Shown one piece after another: positions 45,167-53,040 of a DNA stretch of 64,000 nucleotides (the first letter of the stretch is position 1; every line of letters begins with the position of its first letter). Made by a program: the position numbers and the translations under genes. Source of the DNA: Mycolicibacterium helvum (GTDB taxonomy: Bacteria > Actinomycetota > Actinomycetes > Mycobacteriales > Mycobacteriaceae); NCBI RefSeq assembly GCF_010731895.1, contig NZ_AP022596.1, positions 4,836,001 through 4,900,000 of the forward strand. The letters run 5' to 3'. The notes under the pieces are model-generated. The model worked only from the letters and a program-made list of their open reading frames with translations. It ran no database searches and was not told the DNA's origin.

Positions 45167-47485
45167 ATGCTCAAGACTTCCCATGTCGCCGTCGGCGCAG
45201 CCCTCGTGTTCGTCGGCTATGTCCTGTTTATTCTGGCCGGCCGGGCAACTGGCACGCCGTTTCGCGTGATTGTTGATCTGGTGCCCATCGCCCTGACGAT
45301 TACCGCCGCCGTGTTCTGCGCTGTGGCGACCCGAACGATGCAGGGCCGGATGCGACTGGCCTGGTTGTCGATGACCGTCGGGTTGTTGGGTTGGGGGCTT
45401 GGCCAAGTCATCTGGACGCACTATGAGTTACAGCTGCCCGAAGTGCCGTTCCCCTCGATTGCGGATGCCGGCTATCTGGCGCTGCCGGTGGGAGGCTGCC
45501 TGGCACTACTGCTGTTCCCGGTCGAGGGCACCCAGTCGCGGGGGCGGCTGGTCCTCGACGGGATCATCGTGGCGCTGTCGTTGTTCCTGGTGAGCTGGGT
45601 GATCATCCTGCGTCCGCTTTACCTGGCGGACACGCCCAATCGGCTCGGGTTCGCTATCTCGCTGGCCTATCCGATTTTCGACATCACTATCCTGACTGTC
45701 GCCGCGGTCGTGTTGGTGAGGGCCAGTGACGATCATCGGCTTTCGCTGACCCTGCTGACCGCCGGAGTGGTGTGCTTTGCGTTCTCGGACAGCGGGTTCG
45801 CATATCTGGCCGTCGGCAACCGCTATAGGTCCGGCAACATGATCGATATCGGCTGGGCGGCCGGGCTACTGCTCATCACGGTGGCTGCGACAGCCGGTCA
45901 CGAAGGCACCGAGCGTCAGCGCGACGCGTTCGTTCTTCCGGGCTGGACGTCGGTGTGGTTGCCGTACGCGCCGCTGCTGGTGGCGGGGTTCGTGACGGCC
46001 GCTCAACCGGTGCCGGTTCTGAAGACCCGGCCGGTCATCATCGCGGCGGGCATCCTGGCGGTGGCCGTCCTTGCCCGCCAGTTCCTGGCGGTCAGGGAGG
46101 ACCGGCGGCTGGTGGCCACGGTTGCCGACCAGGCGAGGCACGACCCGCTGACCGGACTGGCCAATCGCGCGCTGTTCAACGAACGCCTCACCTACGCAAT
46201 GCAATTGCGTGAGCGCGAAGGTCTGCAACTGGCGGTCGTTTCCGTCGACCTCAATGATTTCAAGCTCGTCAACGACACCCTTGGCCATCTGGTCGGTGAC
46301 GACCTGCTGATCGGAGTGGGCCGGCGATTACGCAACTGCGTTCGGGGGAGCGGCACGGTGGCCCGGCTGGGTGGCGACGAGTTCTCGCTATTGGTCGACG
46401 GCGGTGCCGAGGCGGCAGAGCGGGTGGGCGCCCGCATCGTCGAGGCCTTCGAGGAGCCGTTCCAGCTCAGCGGTCACGAACTGCTGATGCGGCCCAGTAT
46501 CGGGCTGGCCGTGGCCGACTCGAATGAACCACACCTGGCCGCCGAGGAATTGCTCAGGCGGGCCGACACCGCGATGTATTCGGCCAAACGGTCGCGGTTT
46601 CGCGGTGTGCAGGTCTACAACCCGGACATGCACTTGCTGGACGAGGCGGCGGACGTCCAGGTGTTCGGTGCGCCTGCGGCCATATCAGATGGCGGCGGTG
46701 TCGGGACGGTCCTGTTGCTCGGCAAGCTGCGGCAGGCCGTCGACAGGGCCGAACTGACTTTGGCTTACCAGCCGAAGTTCGACCTGCGTACCGCTGAGAT
46801 GGTCGGCGTGGAGGGGCTGCTGCGCTGGCCACAGCCTGGCGGGGACGCGCTGGCGCCCGAGGAGTTCTTGCCCCTGATCCGCCGGCACGGTCTGATGGGC
46901 CCGGTCACCCAGCTGGTGATCACCAGGGCCCTCGATGACGCGCTGGTCTGGCATCGCGCGGGCGTCGACGTGCCGGTCGCGGTGAACGTGTTCGCCCCGT
47001 CGATGGCGAACGCCGGCCTGCCGGCGATCATCGCCAAGGAGCTCAGTGATCGTGGCCTGCGCTCGGCCGCGTTGGCGGTCGAGATCACCGAAGACCTGTT
47101 CCTGGACAGTTCGGAGCGAACACGCGCGGTGCTGGAGCAATTGCGGCAGAACGGGATTCGAATCGCAATCGACGACTTCGGTAGCGGCTACTCGGCGCTG
47201 TCGTATCTGCGGGACCTGCCGATCGACGAGGTGAAGCTGGATCGCAGCTTCGTCGCGCCGATCCTCGCCGACGCCCGGGCGGCGGCGGTGGTGCGCGCCG
47301 TGGTCGACCTTGCGCATGTGCTGGATCTGACGGTGGTGGTAGAGGGTGTCGAGGACGCCGCGACCGCGGCGCTGGTGCGTGAGCTGGGATGCGACATCGG
47401 CCAAGGCTTCTTCTACGGGCCGCCCGTCTCGCCCGAGGAAGTGCTGCGTCTGGTCCAGCGGCGGGCCGACGGCGCGGCCACCTAG
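45167..47485 (+). CDS. Membrane GGDEF-EAL protein (second paralogue, degenerate I-site)
   Basis: A 772-residue paralogue of the preceding gene with the same order: membrane block, GGDEF (ARLGGDEFSLL, ~402), EAL. Differences are clear. The inhibitory RxxD is RGSG, so product feedback is probably lost. The phosphodiesterase motif is EGL (VEGLLRWPQP, ~549) instead of EAL, and VEGVEDA replaces AEGIETA. VEITEDLFLD, IDDFGSGYSALSYL and DEVKLDRSF are kept. ATG 45167 follows GGGGGAAAGG; a GTG abuts the previous stop at 45134. The two genes are an evident tandem duplication inserted between chdC and msrB. Confidence 0.9.
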   Translation: MLKTSHVAVGAALVFVGYVLFILAGRATGTPFRVIVDLVPIALTITAAVFCAVATRTMQGRMRLAWLSMTVGLLGWGLGQVIWTHYELQLPEVPFPSIADAGYLALPVGGCLALLLFPVEGTQSRGRLVLDGIIVALSLFLVSWVIILRPLYLADTPNRLGFAISLAYPIFDITILTVAAVVLVRASDDHRLSLTLLTAGVVCFAFSDSGFAYLAVGNRYRSGNMIDIGWAAGLLLITVAATAGHEGTERQRDAFVLPGWTSVWLPYAPLLVAGFVTAAQPVPVLKTRPVIIAAGILAVAVLARQFLAVREDRRLVATVADQARHDPLTGLANRALFNERLTYAMQLREREGLQLAVVSVDLNDFKLVNDTLGHLVGDDLLIGVGRRLRNCVRGSGTVARLGGDEFSLLVDGGAEAAERVGARIVEAFEEPFQLSGHELLMRPSIGLAVADSNEPHLAAEELLRRADTAMYSAKRSRFRGVQVYNPDMHLLDEAADVQVFGAPAAISDGGGVGTVLLLGKLRQAVDRAELTLAYQPKFDLRTAEMVGVEGLLRWPQPGGDALAPEEFLPLIRRHGLMGPVTQLVITRALDDALVWHRAGVDVPVAVNVFAPSMANAGLPAIIAKELSDRGLRSAALAVEITEDLFLDSSERTRAVLEQLRQNGIRIAIDDFGSGYSALSYLRDLPIDEVKLDRSFVAPILADARAAAVVRAVVDLAHVLDLTVVVEGVEDAATAALVRELGCDIGQGFFYGPPVSPEEVLRLVQRRADGAAT

Positions 47486-47492
47486 CCGCCGG

Positions 47493-47912
47493 CTACTCCT
47501 GCGACGGAACCAACTTCAGTGATATTGAATTGATGCAGTACCGCTGGTCGGTCGGCGTCGGGTAGCCCTCGCCGCTGAACACGTGGCCGAGGTGGCTGTG
47601 GCAGTTCGCGCACAGCACCTCCACCCGGTGCATGCCGCCCGTGTCGTCCGGCCGCAGGATCACGGCCTCGGAATGCGACGGGTCGAAGAATGACGGCCAG
47701 CCGCAATGAGACTCGAATTTCTCTGTGCTGCGGAACAATTCGGTACCGCAGGCGCGGCAGGCGTAGACGCCTTCGGTTTTGGTGTCGGTGTACTCGCCGG
47801 TGAAGGGCCGCTCGGTGCCGGCTTCGCGCAGTACCGCGTACTCAGCGGGGTTGAGCCGCTTGCGCCATTCGTCGTCGGTCAGTTCGAGCTTGGGGGCTGG
47901 AATCGAACTCAT
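47493..47912 (-). CDS. msrB: Peptide-methionine (R)-S-oxide reductase
   Basis: A 139-residue MsrB repairing Met-R-sulfoxide in proteins. Zinc Cys pairs are YACRACGTEL and VLCANCHSHLGHVF; WPSFFDP and GTERPFTGEY are substrate blocks; the catalytic Cys is in DQRYCINSISL near the C-terminus. Corresponds to Rv2674. It lies directly before aftC on the same strand. Confidence 0.95.
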   Translation of the reverse strand: MSSIPAPKLELTDDEWRKRLNPAEYAVLREAGTERPFTGEYTDTKTEGVYACRACGTELFRSTEKFESHCGWPSFFDPSHSEAVILRPDDTGGMHRVEVLCANCHSHLGHVFSGEGYPTPTDQRYCINSISLKLVPSQE

Positions 47913-47916
47913 GCTT

Positions 47917-49212
47917 TCACGTTACCGTGGCGTCGGCCCGGGCCTGCCGCATCCATGGCGGATCGATACCGTCGGCCAGCCGGTCTTGCGTCTTGGCGTC
48001 GGAATAGCGGTAGTACAGCACGCAGAACACCACGACCAGCATCAGCGACCAGCCGTAGGTGATCTTCATGTATTCCAGGAACCGGCCGGTGGTCGGCCAC
48101 CGCCACATCAGCCAGCGGTCCATCGTCAGGAACCCGTAGGTGGCCAGCCAAGCCGGCCAGTTGCGCACCACCGAGTTGGGCAGCACCACCGTCATCAGGA
48201 ACGGGAACAGCATCATCGAGTAGTAGCCCTGGGCCAGCGACAGCACCAGCCACGACGCGATCAGCAGCACACCGGATGAGGTCAGCATCCAGAACAGCGG
48301 GTCGCGGTCGGCGTAGTAGCGGTGCAGCAGCCACAGGCTGGCCACGGCCAGCGCCAGGAACACCACCCGCAGCGCCAGGATCAGCCACATCGGCAGCCCG
48401 TAATACACGCCGTTGCCCAGCACCGAGCTGTTGAAGTAGTCGCGGGTGGAGAAGATGTACGGCAGGGTGCGTTCGACGAAGTTCATCGGGTCGGCCACCA
48501 GCGGCCAGGCCGCCAGGTTGAACACCACCGGCACAACGATGGCGGCCACCACCGCCCGCCACTGCCCTTTGAGCAGCGGCAGCAGCAACAGCACGCCGAG
48601 CACCGGTTTGACCACCAGCGACAGCCCGATCACCACACCGGCCCACCACTGGTGGCTGATCTTGCCGTCGAGCAGCCAGCGGAAGAACAGCACCTCGCAC
48701 AGCAGGATGCAGCCGTTGATGTTGGTGAACACCAGCGTGTTGGTCACCGATTCGGTGCAGAACATCGCCAGCAGCAGGGCCGGCAGCGCCACCGAGGTCA
48801 GCGAGAAGTTGAACAGCTTCACCAGCAGGCAAGCCGCGATGATCATGGCGACGGTGTTGAAGAACACGAACCAGTTGTGCGAGGCGAAGACCGGTAGATA
48901 ACCGAACGGCGCCATCAGCAGCGTGCCGCCCGGCGGATACAGGTAGTGCGGGTCGACGTGGTCGAAGTGCTCGTTGTAGATGTCGAGGCCCCGCCGGAAA
49001 TTCGACACCGCCCGGTAGACCGGCCCGAAATCGTCGGTGATGTAGCCGTTGGTCGACAGCACGTAACTGCGGTGAATGATCGACATGATCGCGATCGGCC
49101 ACAGCACCGACCGCAGGATTGCCGAAGCGCTCGGGGGGCTGGTCCGCGGGCCGAATGTGTTCCTCAGGCCGGACCGTAGTGATTCAGCTACCGTCACGTC
49201 CGCACCGTACAC
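47917..49212 (-). CDS. aftC: Alpha-(1->3)-arabinofuranosyltransferase AftC
   Basis: A 431-residue GT-C glycosyltransferase that branches arabinan of arabinogalactan and lipoarabinomannan from decaprenyl-phosphoarabinose. About ten membrane helices; the first external loop has GYITDDFGPVYRAVSNFRRGLDIYNEHFDHVDPHYLYPPGG-type sequence with the catalytic DD and LYPPG. FTNINGCILL and SLAQGYYSMMLFPFLMTVVLP are also strongly conserved. Start GTG 49212 (MYGADVT) matches the orthologue as I recall it. Presence of AftC supports a mycolic-acid actinomycete. Confidence 0.93.
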   Translation of the reverse strand: MYGADVTVAESLRSGLRNTFGPRTSPPSASAILRSVLWPIAIMSIIHRSYVLSTNGYITDDFGPVYRAVSNFRRGLDIYNEHFDHVDPHYLYPPGGTLLMAPFGYLPVFASHNWFVFFNTVAMIIAACLLVKLFNFSLTSVALPALLLAMFCTESVTNTLVFTNINGCILLCEVLFFRWLLDGKISHQWWAGVVIGLSLVVKPVLGVLLLLPLLKGQWRAVVAAIVVPVVFNLAAWPLVADPMNFVERTLPYIFSTRDYFNSSVLGNGVYYGLPMWLILALRVVFLALAVASLWLLHRYYADRDPLFWMLTSSGVLLIASWLVLSLAQGYYSMMLFPFLMTVVLPNSVVRNWPAWLATYGFLTMDRWLMWRWPTTGRFLEYMKITYGWSLMLVVVFCVLYYRYSDAKTQDRLADGIDPPWMRQARADATVT

Positions 49213-49232
49213 CGGTGGGCCGCGTCAGCCGG

Positions 49233-50807
49233 TCAGGCGGGGCAGTAGGTGTCGGTGGGCGGCATGTTGCCGCTGTCGAGGTAACTCATCATCGGCGGCA
49301 GCGCACACGCCGAATAGACGCTGGCGCCGTGCCCGAGGCCCTGCCACATCACCCGCTTGCTGGCCGCACCGGCGTTGATGATGGTGGCCGCCGAGGCGGG
49401 CACACCCTGGTTACCGACGATCGGGTCGTTCTGCACGCCGAGCAGCAGCACGTTGACCTTCAGGTCCTTGGGTTCCTTGGGAGCCGAGCCGCTGGGCCAG
49501 TTCAGGCATTGGACCAGGCCGAGTGCACCGACCGCGCCAAACTGCGGGTAGAGCTTGCCCCACTGGACGACGAGTTCGCGTACCCGGTCGGGGGTCGGGC
49601 GGTTCAGCGCGTCACTGCAGGAGTTGACGAACTGGCCGTCGCTGTCGCGCATCGCCTCCGCCTGGTTGATCAGGCTGTTCAGCTGGTTGGCGTCGCCGTT
49701 GCGAGCCGCCGCCAGGGTGTTGGCCAGGCTGACCGTACTGCCGATGCGGTCCCCGCTGGGGAAGCCCATGCCGGTGACGATCGCGTTGGCCAGCACCGCC
49801 ACCGACACGCCGCCGGGGCCGCGGCCGGCGCGGGCGGCGGCCAGCAGTGAGTCGACGGCTCCCAACGGGTCGGGCCCGAGCGCGCAGTTGACCGCGACGC
49901 ATTGCGCGGCGAACGCCTCGAGCGCGGCTTGCTGGCCCTTCACCTGTTCCTCGGCGGCCGCTTCGGCGCTGACGCCCGGCGGGACGGGGGAGTCCAGCAC
50001 CAGGCGGGCGACCTTGTCGGGATGTGAGCCGGCGTAGGCCAGCGCGATCTGCGCGCCGTTGCCGATGCCGATCAGCGCCAGCCCCGGCACGTCCCAGGTG
50101 CTGCGCAGGCGTTCGAGATCCTCGGCGGCGCGGGCATTGTCGTAGGCCGAGTCGCCGGGGGCGATGGTGTCGGTGCAGCTCGTGGTCGCGGTCATGGTGA
50201 TCGCGCCCAGGTTGGCGACCGGGTCGTCACCCGATTCGAACTGGGCTTGGTCGCGCATCTCCTGGCGGTCGAACGCGTCGCGGCAGTCCACCGGGCTGGA
50301 CATCCCGAGTCCGCGGCGGTCCACCGAGACGATCGGGTGACTCTTGAGCACGTCGGCTCCCGAGCGGGACAGCCACACCGGAAGTTGCATCGATGACGGG
50401 ATGTCGGTGCCGGTGGTGAACACCAGTGGGCCGGCGTCGGGCGGGGTCTGCACCGAGCGGGCGCGCACCACTCCGATGCTCACCGTGCCGGTCGCCCCGG
50501 CGATCGGGTCGAGGTCGGCGTCGTAGTTGGCACACTCCAGGACCACCCCAGGGGCGGGCGGCACGCCGGCGTCACCGAAGACCTTCGAGGTGCAGTCCTT
50601 CCACCCGAGCTCGTTCTTCGGCACCGCGATGGCGGGCGGGCCGCCGGCCGGTGTGGTGGTGGCGGAGCCGGAGGGGTTGTGCGCCTTGTCGCTCGCGAAC
50701 TGCGGATTTGCGGCCAGCCACGGGGCACATCCGGTTAGTAAAGCCGCACACGCCGCGGTGCCGAGGCTGACTATCGCCTGGGAGGCCCAGACCCGACGAT
50801 CGCGCAT
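49233..50807 (-). CDS. Secreted alpha/beta-hydrolase-fold lipoprotein lacking the nucleophile Ser
   Basis: A 524-residue exported protein with lipobox LLTGC, in the tripeptidyl-aminopeptidase-like group (S33 fold) and equivalent to Rv2672. VSVDRRGLGMSSPVDCRD, YDNARAAEDLERLRSTWDVPG and the C-terminal LGHGASVYSACALPPMMSYLDSGNMPPTDTYCPA fit the family. At the nucleophile elbow, where relatives have GGSYG, this protein has GIGNG with Gly249 at the Ser position. The acid (NDPIV) and base (LGHG) regions are retained. It may be a non-catalytic binding protein, or use another residue. ATG 50807 chosen. Convergent order with aftC on the same strand. Confidence 0.83.
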   Translation of the reverse strand: MRDRRVWASQAIVSLGTAACAALLTGCAPWLAANPQFASDKAHNPSGSATTTPAGGPPAIAVPKNELGWKDCTSKVFGDAGVPPAPGVVLECANYDADLDPIAGATGTVSIGVVRARSVQTPPDAGPLVFTTGTDIPSSMQLPVWLSRSGADVLKSHPIVSVDRRGLGMSSPVDCRDAFDRQEMRDQAQFESGDDPVANLGAITMTATTSCTDTIAPGDSAYDNARAAEDLERLRSTWDVPGLALIGIGNGAQIALAYAGSHPDKVARLVLDSPVPPGVSAEAAAEEQVKGQQAALEAFAAQCVAVNCALGPDPLGAVDSLLAAARAGRGPGGVSVAVLANAIVTGMGFPSGDRIGSTVSLANTLAAARNGDANQLNSLINQAEAMRDSDGQFVNSCSDALNRPTPDRVRELVVQWGKLYPQFGAVGALGLVQCLNWPSGSAPKEPKDLKVNVLLLGVQNDPIVGNQGVPASAATIINAGAASKRVMWQGLGHGASVYSACALPPMMSYLDSGNMPPTDTYCPA

Positions 50808-50843
50808 GCCCACCACAGTAGCGACCCCGGTGGGCGGTACCGC

Positions 50844-51638
50844 TCAGCCGACGCGCGTGTAGCGCGCGTACAGATAGCCGTCGGCGTCGGCGATCAGGTG
50901 CGCGCGGTGCATCGACGTCAACACATGACCGGTACCGCTGGCGATCCGCGGTGCGGAACCGCCGACGAGCTTGGGCGCGGTGGTCAGGCACAGCTCGTCG
51001 AGCAGGTTGTGCTCGACGAACGTGCCCGTCAGGGTGGGTCCGCCTTCGCACAGCACCCGCAAGAGTCCGCGGTCGGCCAACGCCGCCAGCATGGCGGCGG
51101 GGTCGACCTCGGCGGGATCGGCTGCCGAGCAGGCGATCACCTCGGCTGCGCCGGCCAACCGGGTGCAGGTGTCGTCGACCGCGTCGGAACAGGTGAGCAC
51201 CAGCGGTGGCACTTCGGTGCGGGTCAGCACCGGCAGATCGTGCTCGATGTGCCCAGAGCGGGTGACCAGGGCGATGGGCGGGACCTCGCTCTGGCCGCGC
51301 CGCTGCCGGTTACCGCGCTGCGCGACTGTCATCTGCGCGCCGGAGTAGTTCTCGGCGCGTGCGGTGCCGGCACCGACGACGATGACGTCGGCGAGCTCGC
51401 GCAGCACCCGGAAGAGCCGCCGGTCGCCCTCACCGCCGAGCCCGCCTGAGGTTCCGTCGGTCGCGGCGCCGCCGTCCAGACTGCTGATGGCATTGCCGCG
51501 GACCAGGCAGCGGTTCAGCTCGGTGGGGTAGGCGTAGAGCTCGGCGAGGCGGTCGTCATCCATCGGGCCGCTGGGACTGTCACCGCTCAGCAGTGTGAAA
51601 TGCGTCCCATCCGGGTCGTCTGCGCTTGGGTCGGACAT
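50844..51638 (-). CDS. RibD C-terminal-type reductase (Rv2671-like)
   Basis: A 264-residue NADPH-dependent reductase of the RibD_C/DHFR fold: NCISSLDG-type block (VRGNAISSLDGGAATDG), DVIVVGAGTARAENYSGA (nucleotide site), LCEGGPTLTGTFVEHNLLDELCLTTAPKLVGG. No deaminase domain is attached. The M. tuberculosis counterpart Rv2671 has been shown to have weak dihydrofolate reductase activity and to contribute to para-aminosalicylate resistance when overexpressed. Its physiological substrate here is unknown. Divergent from the ZapE-like gene, 34 bases between starts. Confidence 0.88.
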   Translation of the reverse strand: MSDPSADDPDGTHFTLLSGDSPSGPMDDDRLAELYAYPTELNRCLVRGNAISSLDGGAATDGTSGGLGGEGDRRLFRVLRELADVIVVGAGTARAENYSGAQMTVAQRGNRQRRGQSEVPPIALVTRSGHIEHDLPVLTRTEVPPLVLTCSDAVDDTCTRLAGAAEVIACSAADPAEVDPAAMLAALADRGLLRVLCEGGPTLTGTFVEHNLLDELCLTTAPKLVGGSAPRIASGTGHVLTSMHRAHLIADADGYLYARYTRVG

Positions 51639-51672
51639 ACCGACGATTGCAGCACGTCGTTACAGTTCGTGC

Positions 51673-52722
51673 ATGGATCGGCCCGCTGCACCCACCGGAG
51701 TCGTTGTCGGGCATCTCGTCGACCGGCATCCGACGGTCTCCCCGGAGCGGCTGGTGGCCCAGCTCGTCCCGCCGCCCACGTTCGCCGATGTCGGCTTCGA
51801 CACCTATCGGCCCGATCCCGCCGAGCCCACCCAGGCGGCGGCCGTGGACGCCTGCCGAGCCTTCTGTGTGGAGGCGCAGCGCCGCCGGGCCGGCAAGAAG
51901 AAACTGTTCGGGAAGCGGGAAACGCTGCCAGGGGTGGGCATCTATCTCGACGGCGGGTTCGGCGTCGGCAAGACGCACCTGCTGGCGTCGGCGTACCGGC
52001 AGCTGCCCGAGTCGGCCGAACATCCGAAGGCGTTTGCGACGTTCGGGGAGCTGACCCAGCTGGCCGGGGTATTCGGCTTCGTCGAGTGCATCGACCTGCT
52101 GGCCGAGTACGTCGTGGTGTGCATCGACGAGTTCGAGCTCGACGATCCGGGCAACACCACGCTGATCTCCCGGCTGCTGTCCCAGCTCGTCGAGCGCGGG
52201 GTTTCGATCGCCGCGACGTCCAACACGCTGCCCGAGCAGTTGGGTGAGGGGCGCTTCGCAGCCCAGGACTTCCTGCGGGAAATCAACACTCTGGCAAGCA
52301 TTTTCACCACAGTGCGGATCGAGGGCCCGGATTACCGGCATCGCGGCTTGCCGCCCGCGCCCGAGCCGCTGTCCGGCGACGCTGTCACCGCACGCGCCGC
52401 CGAGGTCGCCGGCGCCACGCTCGACGATTTCGATGCGCTGTGCGCGCACCTGGCGACCATGCATCCGTCGCGCTATCTCACCCTGATCGAGGGGGTGTCA
52501 GCCGTGTTCATCACCGGCGTCCACCCGATCGACGACCAGAATGTGGCGCTGCGGCTGGTCGCGCTCACCGACCGGCTGTACGACGCGGGCATTCCGGTGG
52601 TGGCGTCCGGCGCCAAGCTGGACACCGTGTTCTCCGAGGAGATGCTGGCCGGCGGCTACCGCAAAAAGTACCTGCGGGCGACGTCCCGGCTGTTGGCGCT
52701 GACCAGCCCCGGCGGGCTATAG
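51673..52722 (+). CDS. zapE: ZapE/AFG1-like AAA ATPase
   Basis: A 349-residue P-loop ATPase of the AFG1/ZapE family: Walker A GGFGVGKTHLLAS, Walker B YVVVCIDEFELDD, sensor ATSNTLPEQLGEG, and family blocks FADVGFDTYRPD and FLREINTLASIF. E. coli ZapE associates with the divisome; mitochondrial AFG1 is tied to protein turnover. Start ATG 51673; the longer frame lacks similarity. Its last 6 bases overlap the STAS gene on the other strand. Confidence 0.88.
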   Translation: MDRPAAPTGVVVGHLVDRHPTVSPERLVAQLVPPPTFADVGFDTYRPDPAEPTQAAAVDACRAFCVEAQRRRAGKKKLFGKRETLPGVGIYLDGGFGVGKTHLLASAYRQLPESAEHPKAFATFGELTQLAGVFGFVECIDLLAEYVVVCIDEFELDDPGNTTLISRLLSQLVERGVSIAATSNTLPEQLGEGRFAAQDFLREINTLASIFTTVRIEGPDYRHRGLPPAPEPLSGDAVTARAAEVAGATLDDFDALCAHLATMHPSRYLTLIEGVSAVFITGVHPIDDQNVALRLVALTDRLYDAGIPVVASGAKLDTVFSEEMLAGGYRKKYLRATSRLLALTSPGGL

Positions 52723-53040
52723 CTCGTCGGAGTCCGCTGCGGCCGCCGGCCGGATCTTGGCGAGTTCGGCCAGGCCGCTGACGATCAGCACGCGCATCAG
52801 CACCGGGTTGGCGATGATCTGAAGTGATTCCGCATGCGGTGCAAGGGCATTGATCGCTGCACTGTCCAGGTATTCGACGGCGCTGAGGTCGACGGTCAGT
52901 GTGTCGGCATCGCCACCCGTGCCGGTATTGAGGGCCTCGGCGAAGTCGGCCACATTGCTGGCATCGATTTCCCCGGCGGCGAACAGTACGAGCTGGCCGT
53001 CGGCTGCTCGGTCGATGCGAACTGTCAATGGTGTGCTCAT
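52717..53040 (-). CDS. STAS-domain anti-sigma factor antagonist
   Basis: A 107-residue STAS protein, beginning LTVRIDRAADGQLVLFAAGEIDASNVADFAEAL, with the phosphoacceptor segment VEYLDSAAINALAP; Ser60 is the probable site of phosphorylation. Such antagonists bind RsbW-like kinases when unphosphorylated and so free a sigma factor. Its ATG overlaps the stop codon of the upstream giant kinase/phosphatase gene (ATGA), so it is translated as its partner. Confidence 0.9.
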   Translation of the reverse strand: MSTPLTVRIDRAADGQLVLFAAGEIDASNVADFAEALNTGTGGDADTLTVDLSAVEYLDSAAINALAPHAESLQIIANPVLMRVLIVSGLAELAKIRPAAAADSDEL

